Positions 57,201-63,525 of a DNA stretch of 64,000 nt are shown here, piece by piece. Both the position numbers and the translations under genes were made by a program. How positions within the stretch are numbered: position 1 is the stretch's first letter; each line of letters starts with the position of its first letter. Origin of the DNA: Acidisarcina polymorpha. Lineage in GTDB: Bacteria > Acidobacteriota > Terriglobia > Terriglobales > Acidobacteriaceae. Location of the stretch: assembly GCF_003330725.1 (NCBI RefSeq), contig NZ_CP030840.1, forward strand, positions 2,232,001-2,296,000, written 5' to 3'. A model generated the notes under the pieces. That model was not told where the DNA came from. It worked only from the letters and a program-made list of their open reading frames with translations, and did no database searches.

Positions 57201-57729
57201 CGAACACATCGGCTACGCCAAGTCGATCATGGACTACATCTTCCGCTGGCTCCAGCTAAGGTTCCTCTCCGGCCAGCAGCTAAGCCTCTTCACCGGATTA
57301 GGCGCAGCTGCAACGGCCCCCCTCGCACCGCTGTCGCTCGCCGACGAAGGTGGCCCATCGCAAGACAAGGTCACCCTGAATGAAGGCGGTGAAAGCAGGA
57401 ATGTCATCCTGAGCGAAGCGAAGGACCTGCAGTTCAGCGGTTCCGGCGCTGGCCTAACTCCCGACCAACACCAACCCACCCGCGGCATGGGAGCCACCAA
57501 CGCACCTCAAGGCGGAATCGCCCCCAGCGCAGATGTCATCCTGAGCGAAGCAAAGGACCTGCGGTTTAGCGCGATTGAAGATCGCGGCATCCACCACGCG
57601 GCGGACGCCATGCGCAGCATGTACGACATGGGAGACGCCCCCAGCTGCCACACCTGCGGAGCCATTATGGTCCGCAACGGAAGCTGCTACCGCTGCATGA
57701 GCTGCGGCAGTACCAGCGGCTGCTCCTAG
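54205..57729 (+). CDS. nrdJ: vitamin B12-dependent ribonucleotide reductase (class II)
   Basis: A 1174-aa class II reductase that makes deoxyribonucleotides using adenosylcobalamin. Conserved blocks: [61 protein letters not shown] near residue 402 (catalytic Cys and Glu), and [21 protein letters not shown]. A TSCPD domain follows ([17 protein letters not shown]). The C-terminus holds a Cys pair cluster (CHTCG, [13 protein letters not shown]), probably a thiol relay. Three stretches derived from the genome's dispersed repeat lie in-frame near residues 872, 1067 and 1111 ([38 protein letters not shown]). AAAGGAG sets the start; an intrinsic terminator follows. Confidence 0.94.
   Translation: [1174 protein letters not shown]
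56817..56865 (+). repeat. long form of the dispersed repeat inside nrdJ
   Basis: A 49-bp copy with an internal extension (AGCGGAACGTAGTGGAGCGC) relative to the 28-bp form. It adds a multiple-of-three segment to the reading frame, coding [16 protein letters not shown]. Confidence 0.75.
57402..57429 (+). repeat. dispersed 28-bp repeat inside nrdJ, copy 2
   Basis: TGTCATCCTGAGCGAAGCGA followed by AGGACCTG, coding VILSEAKDL in the C-terminal linker. It differs from the intergenic copy at 40647 at two positions. Confidence 0.85.
57534..57561 (+). repeat. dispersed 28-bp repeat inside nrdJ, copy 3
   Basis: TGTCATCCTGAGCGAAGCAA followed by AGGACCTG. It is one base different from copy 2 and again codes VILSEAKDL in frame. 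Confidence 0.85.
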
Positions 57730-57766
57730 CCGGAGGGGCACACGCGGCTTTGCCGCAACAACAAGC

Positions 57767-57795
57767 AAGCCCCGCCTCGTGCGGGGCTTTTCTTT
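57767..57795 (+). terminator. intrinsic terminator of nrdJ
   Basis: AAGCCCCGC (57767-57775) pairs with GCGGGGCTT (57781-57789) across a 5-nt loop and is followed by TTCTTT. Standard Rho-independent form, 38 bp after the stop codon. Confidence 0.88.
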
Positions 57796-57867
57796 ATCTG
57801 TTCAGCAATCAAGAAATCCCACCTTCTTTCCAAGCCCAACCTGAGCCGGTAATATTTATGACCGGGA

Positions 57868-58185
57868 TTGAGTCGGAGACAAAGTGGAGACTGTAGAGAA
57901 TTCTCTTCAACAGGATACGGTTTAACACCATACTATGAGCTTCCGCTGGATGTGCCGACCTATCCCAAAGAAAGGGAAGAAGAACAACACTTGAAACAGG
58001 GAGCGAGATCGAGCTTTGATTATTCCTCCCAAGCGCTTCCTAGCGGCCCACCCATGATCGACAAAATAGTGATCGGCCCTTCAGCAAACAAACAAGCTGC
58101 TGAAGACGCATTGCTGCGTGCGCTGGAAGCTTTTAAGTGTGAGAGCGTCGAGATTGAAAGTTCTGAAATTCCGTTCAGGGCTTAA
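57868..58185 (+). pseudogene. probable 3' fragment of a DUF2971-like gene
   Basis: The frame codes 105 aa. Residues ~12-28 (FSSTGYGLTPYYELPLD) and the end (IDKIVIGPSANKQAAEDALLRAL, then IESSEIPFRA) resemble the C-terminal part of DUF2971 proteins; the N-terminal two-thirds is missing. Its nominal start is TTG with no Shine-Dalgarno. It lies just after the nrdJ terminator and runs toward the Uma2 gene. Most likely a truncated remnant; a small real protein cannot be excluded. Confidence 0.45.
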
Positions 58186-58210
58186 GCCATTGAGATCGCA
58201 GGATATCTCG

Positions 58211-58732
58211 CTAATTTGCCTCATCCTCATCCAACTCCGCAAACAACTCCGTCAGCGACAAATAAATCGGGCTCCCCGCCAACTCAAACCGCTCCTTGCG
58301 CAACCAGTTGCCATCCGAGCAATCCCAGCCCGTCCGTGTCGCCGGATCGACCACCCACACATGTCGCACGCCGAAGTCGATGTAATTCCGAATCTTCTTG
58401 TCCATCCTGGAATGACGGTCTTCCGGCGACAGCACTTCGATGGCAATCAACTGCGGCTGGGTGAACACCCGCTCCACTGGTAGCTCGCGAGGGAAGACGC
58501 TGACATCGGGAATTCGTACGCGAGAGGGAGTCAGCCGCGTCCGCTGCTCTTGCACGGAACGCGTCCGCCATTCCTTATCGTGCTGGCGAAACCAGTTGAG
58601 AACCGCCCACTGAGCGATGTTGTGCTCATACTCGCCCACATTGCGCTCCTCCAACTGGCCGTCGACATAGTCCATGTCCGGCTCGTAGGCCGTAGAGAGA
58701 TACTCTTCGATCGAGACTGCCGTTGTGGCCAT
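58211..58732 (-). CDS. Uma2 family (DUF820) endonuclease-fold protein
   Basis: A 173-aa protein with a restriction-endonuclease-like (PD-(D/E)XK) fold. Family blocks are present: DYVDGQLEERNVGE, RIPDVSVF, LIAIEVLSPEDR, and HVWVVDPATRT. The Asp in RIPDVSV and the Glu in AIEVLSP are the usual metal ligands. Uma2 genes are very common and of unknown function. GAGAGG precedes the ATG. It follows the MazF-like toxin by 32 bp on the same strand, making a three-gene unit. Confidence 0.85.
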   Translation of the reverse strand: MATTAVSIEEYLSTAYEPDMDYVDGQLEERNVGEYEHNIAQWAVLNWFRQHDKEWRTRSVQEQRTRLTPSRVRIPDVSVFPRELPVERVFTQPQLIAIEVLSPEDRHSRMDKKIRNYIDFGVRHVWVVDPATRTGWDCSDGNWLRKERFELAGSPIYLSLTELFAELDEDEAN

Positions 58733-58764
58733 CGGAATCCTCTCAAATACATGGTACGCCCGAC

Positions 58765-59118
58765 CTATAAACCCAGACTCACTCGCAGCGCCTGATCGAC
58801 GGCACTCATATTTGCCGGCGCAAGCGTGCCGTACACGCCGCGAAATCTTTGCTGATCCACGACGCGAACCTGGTCGCAGAGCGCGTAGCTGTCTTTCTTC
58901 AAACCTCCATCACCCTTGCGGATGAGGACGTAAACGGGAAATGGCTTCTTGATGTGGCTGGCGTCGGTGAGCGGCACGACGATCGTCGTCGAAGAAAACC
59001 GATTCCCGATATCGTTCTGAACCACAATACAGGGCCGCGACTTGCCTTGTTCATGGCCGACAACCGGATCGAAACCGACCTCGACGACCACTCCACGGAA
59101 CGGTTTGCCTACCGTCAA
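58765..59118 (-). CDS. MazF/PemK-type toxin
   Basis: A 117-aa mRNA-interferase-type toxin. The family pattern is present: RGVVVEVGFDP near the start, GHEQGKSRPCIVVQND, SSTTIVVPLT and a middle strand GGLKKDSYALCDQVRVVD. It starts with TTG at 59118, overlapping the antitoxin stop (TTGA), which would limit toxin output relative to antitoxin. It would cleave mRNA at a short motif; the sequence specificity is unknown. Confidence 0.88.
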   Translation of the reverse strand: MTVGKPFRGVVVEVGFDPVVGHEQGKSRPCIVVQNDIGNRFSSTTIVVPLTDASHIKKPFPVYVLIRKGDGGLKKDSYALCDQVRVVDQQRFRGVYGTLAPANMSAVDQALRVSLGL

Positions 59119-59429
59119 AAGCCCTCGCGATCGACCTGGGCGAACTCGTCCAACAGGCTAAGGTTCATCGCGGAGTTGGCGATATAGCCCTCGGCCATCT
59201 CCTGCTCAAACTTTTCTTTTTCGATGCCTTCGAGCAGCTTCTCTACCGCCGTGCGGATCAGTTCGCTGCGACTCTTCTCCAGCCGCGCCGCCGCCTCGTC
59301 GGCCCTCTCAAGCAAGCTCGACGGAAACTCGACCAGCACGCGCTGCTTCACCGGCGAAGACGCACGACGAGTATCCGGCGTGGTTTCGATAGAGTCGGAC
59401 TGGTTCCGTTTTCTATCGACTGTCTTCAC
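59115..59429 (-). CDS. ribbon-helix-helix antitoxin
   Basis: A 104-aa protein. The first ~27 residues are Lys/Ser/Thr-rich; a ribbon-helix-helix domain follows (QRVLVEFPSSLLERADEAAARLEKSRSELIRTAVEKLLE). The C-terminal part (NSAMNLSLLDEF) probably wraps the toxin. It starts with GTG at 59429 after TGAGG and overlaps the MazF-type gene. RHH antitoxins usually bind their own promoter; a palindrome lies upstream. Confidence 0.85.
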   Translation of the reverse strand: MKTVDRKRNQSDSIETTPDTRRASSPVKQRVLVEFPSSLLERADEAAARLEKSRSELIRTAVEKLLEGIEKEKFEQEMAEGYIANSAMNLSLLDEFAQVDREGF

Positions 59430-59455
59430 AGTAAACCTCAGGATGCAGCGGTTTT

Positions 59456-59488
59456 ATTATAGCAATATGTATATAGAGACGTATATAC
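59456..59488 (-). promoter_or_regulatory. toxin-antitoxin promoter and operator-like palindrome
   Basis: On the minus strand a perfect TATAAT lies at 59456-59461. A 7-bp inverted repeat, GTATATA (59469-59475) and TATATAC (59482-59488), covers the -35 region. No good -35 hexamer exists at 17 bp. Antitoxin binding there would repress the operon; this is inference from family behaviour. Confidence 0.6.
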
Positions 59489-59504
59489 AGCGCCATATGG
59501 ACGC

Positions 59505-60434
59505 TTAAACCAGCTCAACCCCAGCCATCGTCTCCAATACCCGTAACGGCGAAGCCTCTGGCCTTACCATCGCCTCCGGAGCGACCAGGAAGGTCTGTTC
59601 CAGCGCGTACTGCCCCGTCAACACCGCGTGGGGCACGGTGTCGGTATAGACCATCCAGCTCGACCCGGGCGGGAACTGGATCGCCTGCTTGTCGCAGTTC
59701 GCCTGATACGCCGCGTTTTCCTTGAGGAAGTTGTGAAAACGCATCATGAAATCATCGTACGGCGACCGTTTCAACGAAGGAATGGCCGCCGCTAACCCTA
59801 CTCCCCGCGCCAGCGATTTCGCCGCCCGCGACGCTCCACTCTCAGCCGCAGGCAAGGCAATGTCTCTCGGCGCAAATTGCTTCACCAGCGATGGAAAAGG
59901 CTCGCCCACCACCCAGGCTCGCGTCCGCGTCGGGTTGATGTTGTTGAAGAAGCGCAAGATGCGAGCGCCATGCGTCGGCCGCGTGGGAAACGCGTCGGTA
60001 TGCAGCAGATCGTTGCGTTTGCGCAGCGCCAGATCGCGTCCCTGTTCTTCCTGCGGGCGAAAGCTTGCGTAGTCGAGCTTCCATCGCCGGGCATACGGCG
60101 TCAGAAAGTCACCCAGGAACTCCGCGGCTGCGTGGGAATAGAACCGCATAACGCCCTGCAGCCTCGCCACCGCCGCGGCGTTCGCGGTCTTGGTATCGAC
60201 TCCGCTCAGCGCGTCGATTGCTGGCTTGTAAGCAATGTTCTTGTGCAGGGAACTGTCCGTCTGCTGCTGGCCGAGCAGGAAATCAATATCTCCAGGAGCA
60301 AAGACGATCGGGCTTTGAGGAAAGAACAGAATTTCGCCGGCCTCTAGCCGCGAACACCAATCGAGCGCCTGCGCCTCCGAAGAAGGACGCCTGCCATCAA
60401 CTAAACTCTCAACCGGAATGGTAACCAGCCCCAT
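59505..60434 (-). CDS. Kdo hydroxylase family protein (Fe/2-oxoglutarate type)
   Basis: A 309-aa protein of the KdoO-like family that hydroxylates 3-deoxy-manno-octulosonic acid in the LPS core. The iron-binding region LLHTDAFPTRPTHGARILRFF and the following NINP segment are characteristic. SSWMVYTDTVPHAVLTGQYA supplies the second His. The N-terminal EILFFPQSP strand is also typical. It implies a Kdo-containing LPS. It lies 6 bp downstream of a small membrane protein gene; no Kdo-transferase is close by. Confidence 0.75.
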   Translation of the reverse strand: MGLVTIPVESLVDGRRPSSEAQALDWCSRLEAGEILFFPQSPIVFAPGDIDFLLGQQQTDSSLHKNIAYKPAIDALSGVDTKTANAAAVARLQGVMRFYSHAAAEFLGDFLTPYARRWKLDYASFRPQEEQGRDLALRKRNDLLHTDAFPTRPTHGARILRFFNNINPTRTRAWVVGEPFPSLVKQFAPRDIALPAAESGASRAAKSLARGVGLAAAIPSLKRSPYDDFMMRFHNFLKENAAYQANCDKQAIQFPPGSSWMVYTDTVPHAVLTGQYALEQTFLVAPEAMVRPEASPLRVLETMAGVELV

Positions 60435-60440
60435 CGTCGG

Positions 60441-60737
60441 CTAGCGACCAGCAACCTTCCGCCGGACCCATAGGAAGCCGAAGAGGATCAGACTGAGCAG
60501 AAGGACGCCGATGCCTACCGGAAGCCCGATCAGCCTGTAGCTGTCAGCATAGTTCACGGTATGGTGGCCGCCCTGGTTATAGATCAGCAGCCCGAAAATT
60601 CCCAGAAAAGTAGCGCCAAAGAAGGACGCAAATCCCAGCGAGAACGAAAGCAGCAGACTCGCAAACCAGCCGAAATCGCCAATCGGTATCCCGAAGAGTC
60701 GACCGGTACTGGAAGCTGGATTGGCAGTAGTCGACAT
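60441..60737 (-). CDS. small two-helix membrane protein (98 aa)
   Basis: A short protein with two predicted transmembrane helices (WFASLLLSFSLGFASFFGATFLG and IGLPVGIGVLLLSLILFGFLW) joined by a polar loop (YNQGGHHTVNYADSY). Function unknown. It ends 6 bp before the Kdo hydroxylase gene, so the two form an operon. ATG 60737 was preferred over TTG 60746. It diverges from the gene at 60783. Confidence 0.65.
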   Translation of the reverse strand: MSTTANPASSTGRLFGIPIGDFGWFASLLLSFSLGFASFFGATFLGIFGLLIYNQGGHHTVNYADSYRLIGLPVGIGVLLLSLILFGFLWVRRKVAGR

Positions 60738-60782
60738 GCTGGTCAAACTCGAGGCCCCGTCCCTCAGCTAGAATACAACCTT

Positions 60783-61634
60783 ATGACCGATGTAGCCCAG
60801 ACCGGACTGTTGCCCGCCTCGCAGATCGCGCAGCAGACCGCCGTAATCGAATCTTCAAACGGTATCTTCTACGGGACTTTTGGCGATACCCATCTCACCG
60901 AATCCGATCTTCTGCGCACCGTGCAGGCCGTGCCCTCCGCCATCGCCAAAGCGCTCAAGAAGCATGCCTACTACTTCGTTCCGTTGACCATCGCTGATGA
61001 AGAGGAGGTGCTGATCGCGCCCACCTACACCGTCGATCTCGGCGACCGGGCTGTCTGCCACCGCAACGTCGAGTTCGAGGCCGCCGAGATCACCTTTGTC
61101 TCGACCCGTCTCATGCAGGATCGCTTCGCCCTTGCTTTTGAGTTCTTCATCAACGCCAGCCACCACTTCGTCGACGCTGCAGGAGTTCCAGAGAGCTTCG
61201 GCAACCTGGTCTGGTCACAAGCCGTTGCGCAGGTTCGCGGCGAAACCAGCCAGGATGCGTGGGAAAGCCGCCGCCGGGCACTCGATCGAAACAAGAGCGG
61301 CGACCGCATCAACGAGAAGAGTTCCGAATCGCGCACCGACCGCGTCTCCGGCCGCAAGCGTGATCATGCCTCGCTGCGTGAGATCAGCGCTGTGCCTGCC
61401 GAAGCTGCCGTCGATGAAAAGGCCAAGACCAGCTATTTCGAATCCGCATTCTCCGATGCCATCGCGATTTACCTGCTCTCGCTTACCATCGACTTCGACT
61501 ATGCCGACCTCCGCGAGCGGGAATATCCGTTGATTGCCCCGCCAGCATTGGCCGAGCGGCTCCGCCACATCGCCGAGCTCTTCCCCGCGAATGCCGGCTA
61601 CGAGTTCCAGATCCTCTATCGCCGGAGGGGCTGA
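60783..61634 (+). CDS. conserved protein of unknown function, partner of ruvA
   Basis: A 283-aa soluble protein. Motifs seen are ESSNGIFYGTFGDTHLTESDLLR near the start, a block EVLIAPTYTVDLGDRAVCHRNVEFE, and a C-terminal part (YEFQILYRRRG). I do not recognise a named domain. It lies 9 bp upstream of ruvA and is clearly co-transcribed. A link to DNA repair is therefore possible but not shown. The ATG at 60783 was chosen; the longer open frame before it reads through the divergent gene region. Confidence 0.65.
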   Translation: MTDVAQTGLLPASQIAQQTAVIESSNGIFYGTFGDTHLTESDLLRTVQAVPSAIAKALKKHAYYFVPLTIADEEEVLIAPTYTVDLGDRAVCHRNVEFEAAEITFVSTRLMQDRFALAFEFFINASHHFVDAAGVPESFGNLVWSQAVAQVRGETSQDAWESRRRALDRNKSGDRINEKSSESRTDRVSGRKRDHASLREISAVPAEAAVDEKAKTSYFESAFSDAIAIYLLSLTIDFDYADLREREYPLIAPPALAERLRHIAELFPANAGYEFQILYRRRG

Positions 61635-61643
61635 CGCCGCAGC

Positions 61644-62234
61644 ATGATCGCTCATCTGCGCGGACGCATCCTGTCGAAACAGCCCGGCCAGGTCATCGTC
61701 GAGGCTGGCGGCGTCGGCTATGACGTCACCATCAGCGTCCCCACCTTCACCGCGCTCGCCGCCGAAGGTGCGGAGACTGCTCTCCACATCCACACTCAGG
61801 TGCGCGAAGACCTGCTGGCGCTCTTTGGCTTCATCTCCCTCGGAGAAAAACGGCTCTTTGAGCGGCTGATCACGGTGAGCGGAGTCGGTCCCAAGCTCGC
61901 TGTCACCATCCTCAGCGGGCTCAATCCGGAAATGACCGTGACCGCCATCCGCGGTCAGGACCATGCCATGCTGACTCGCATACCCGGCGTCGGCAAGAAA
62001 CTCGCCGAACGCCTCGTTGTCGAGCTCAAAGACAAACTCGAAGACCTGGCCACGGCTCCGGCAGCTGCGGCTGCAGCGGGTCCAGCCGCCGACGATGTTC
62101 TTTCGGCACTGGTGAATCTCGGCTACCAGCGGCCGGCCGCGCTGAAAGCCATCGAAGCCGCGGTTGCCAAGAACAAAGCTCTCGGAGCAAACTTCGATGA
62201 ACTCTTCAGGGCTGCGTTGCAGCTCATTCGCTGA
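61644..62234 (+). CDS. ruvA: Holliday junction branch migration protein RuvA
   Basis: A 196-aa RuvA. The N-terminal OB-like region starts MIAHLRGRIL. Two helix-hairpin-helix motifs follow (LITVSGVGPKLAVTIL and LTRIPGVGKKLAERLV), and a C-terminal domain after an Ala-rich linker contacts RuvB (DVLSALVNLGYQRPAALKAIE). RuvA tetramers bind Holliday junctions and load the RuvB motor. ruvB and ruvC are not in the window. Its 3' end overlaps the converging oxidoreductase gene by 11 bp. Confidence 0.95.
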   Translation: MIAHLRGRILSKQPGQVIVEAGGVGYDVTISVPTFTALAAEGAETALHIHTQVREDLLALFGFISLGEKRLFERLITVSGVGPKLAVTILSGLNPEMTVTAIRGQDHAMLTRIPGVGKKLAERLVVELKDKLEDLATAPAAAAAAGPAADDVLSALVNLGYQRPAALKAIEAAVAKNKALGANFDELFRAALQLIR

Positions 62235-63525
62235 GCGTCTGCTTTGCCAGGCCCATATCAGCAAGCACCGCCTCGGCGGCTCTCCGTCCCGAAGCAAGTG
62301 CCCCCTGAATGGATGCGGTTTCGAGAATATCTCCAGCGCGATATACACCCGGTACGCTCGTCCGCGGGTCTCCTGTCTCCCACTCCGCGGTCTTTTGAAG
62401 AGGCACTGCCTGCGGAATTGAGTAGCAACGCAGGACTTGCCAGTCTCGAACTTCCGTCCCGAACCATACTTGAAGGTGGGCGCGAACATCGTGCTCCAGC
62501 CGATCTGTTTCGGCTTGGTCCGTCGGCGACTGCCCCACCACGCTGGCAGAAATCAGGTGCCGCTTAGGTGGCGCATACGAGGCTGAAACGTTGCTCATCA
62601 CGACTGCATTATTGACCGGTCCAGCCTGCTCTCCCTCACCGTTCAGTACGAGAATCGCTTCACTGACAGGCGCCTGTGAGGCAGAAAAATAGAACGTCGT
62701 CGTGCGGTTCCAACGGCCATCCAATCTCCCCGTTTTCTTAAGCGCTGGCAATAAGTCCCCGCCCTGAGATTTTGGAACCGCAATGACGATTCTTTCGGCT
62801 TGGTAGCGGCCGTCGCTGGCAAGAGCGGAAAAGCCTTGGGCTTCCTGACGGACCTCTTTCACCAGGCAGTTCGTTAGGAGCCCTCCCGGTTTGATTTGCC
62901 GGGCAAGCTGCGCAGGCAGCGCTTGCATCCCGGCGGAGGGCACTGCAACCGAACCTTGCGAGAACATCCTGAACAGGAAATCAAAGTAGCGGCTCGACGT
63001 CACTAACTCTCTCTCCGAGAAGACGCCGCCGAAGAAAGGCCGAAAGAATCGCTCGATGATCTTCGACGAGAAACCAAAGTTCTCCAGACGACCTTGTGTC
63101 GTTGTCTCCTCACCAGAAAAAAGATCGGCGGAATGGCCTTGCGTTACTCGCTGGCGAAGCCCGCCGACTCGAAGCTTGTCTCCCAAAGTCACCACCGGGT
63201 CGAATGCCAGCCGCAAGGCCGCGAACGGTTCGCGAAAGGGATCCGCAAAGCGATGGAAGCGGCCGCCGTGCCACACCAGCGCTCCCGGCCTCAACGCCTT
63301 CAGGTCTAAGGCGGAATAGTCGAAGACGCGTTCGGCCTCTGGATAAGCCGTCAGCAGCACCTGAAAACCGCGGTCGAGCAGGAAGCCATCGATAGCGTCG
63401 GTAAGAACACGGCCGCCGGGTATGTCCGATGCCTCGAGCAGGAGCACGTCGAGCCCGGCACGCTCCAGGGTCAACGCGCAATGAAGACCCGCAAGCCCCG
63501 CCCCAATGATGACAACATCCTTCAT
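62224..63525 (-). CDS. NAD(P)/FAD-dependent oxidoreductase, phytoene-desaturase-like
   Basis: A 433-aa flavin amine-oxidase/phytoene desaturase-like protein. The N-terminal dinucleotide-binding motif is VVIIGAGLAGLHCALTLERAG, with the acidic residue after the second strand (LLEAS) and GGRV following. The C-terminal FAD-binding signature VPGVYRAGDILETASIQGALASGRRAAE is intact. The substrate is unknown. It overlaps the upstream photolyase-related gene by 4 bp (ATGA), so the two are coupled; a flavin enzyme and a FAD/Fe-S protein side by side is suggestive. Confidence 0.85.
   Translation of the reverse strand: MKDVVIIGAGLAGLHCALTLERAGLDVLLLEASDIPGGRVLTDAIDGFLLDRGFQVLLTAYPEAERVFDYSALDLKALRPGALVWHGGRFHRFADPFREPFAALRLAFDPVVTLGDKLRVGGLRQRVTQGHSADLFSGEETTTQGRLENFGFSSKIIERFFRPFFGGVFSERELVTSSRYFDFLFRMFSQGSVAVPSAGMQALPAQLARQIKPGGLLTNCLVKEVRQEAQGFSALASDGRYQAERIVIAVPKSQGGDLLPALKKTGRLDGRWNRTTTFYFSASQAPVSEAILVLNGEGEQAGPVNNAVVMSNVSASYAPPKRHLISASVVGQSPTDQAETDRLEHDVRAHLQVWFGTEVRDWQVLRCYSIPQAVPLQKTAEWETGDPRTSVPGVYRAGDILETASIQGALASGRRAAEAVLADMGLAKQTLSE

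Noticed and set aside
61215-62489. 424-codon minus-strand open frame
   Set aside because: It covers ruvA and its neighbour on the opposite strand and has no family features.
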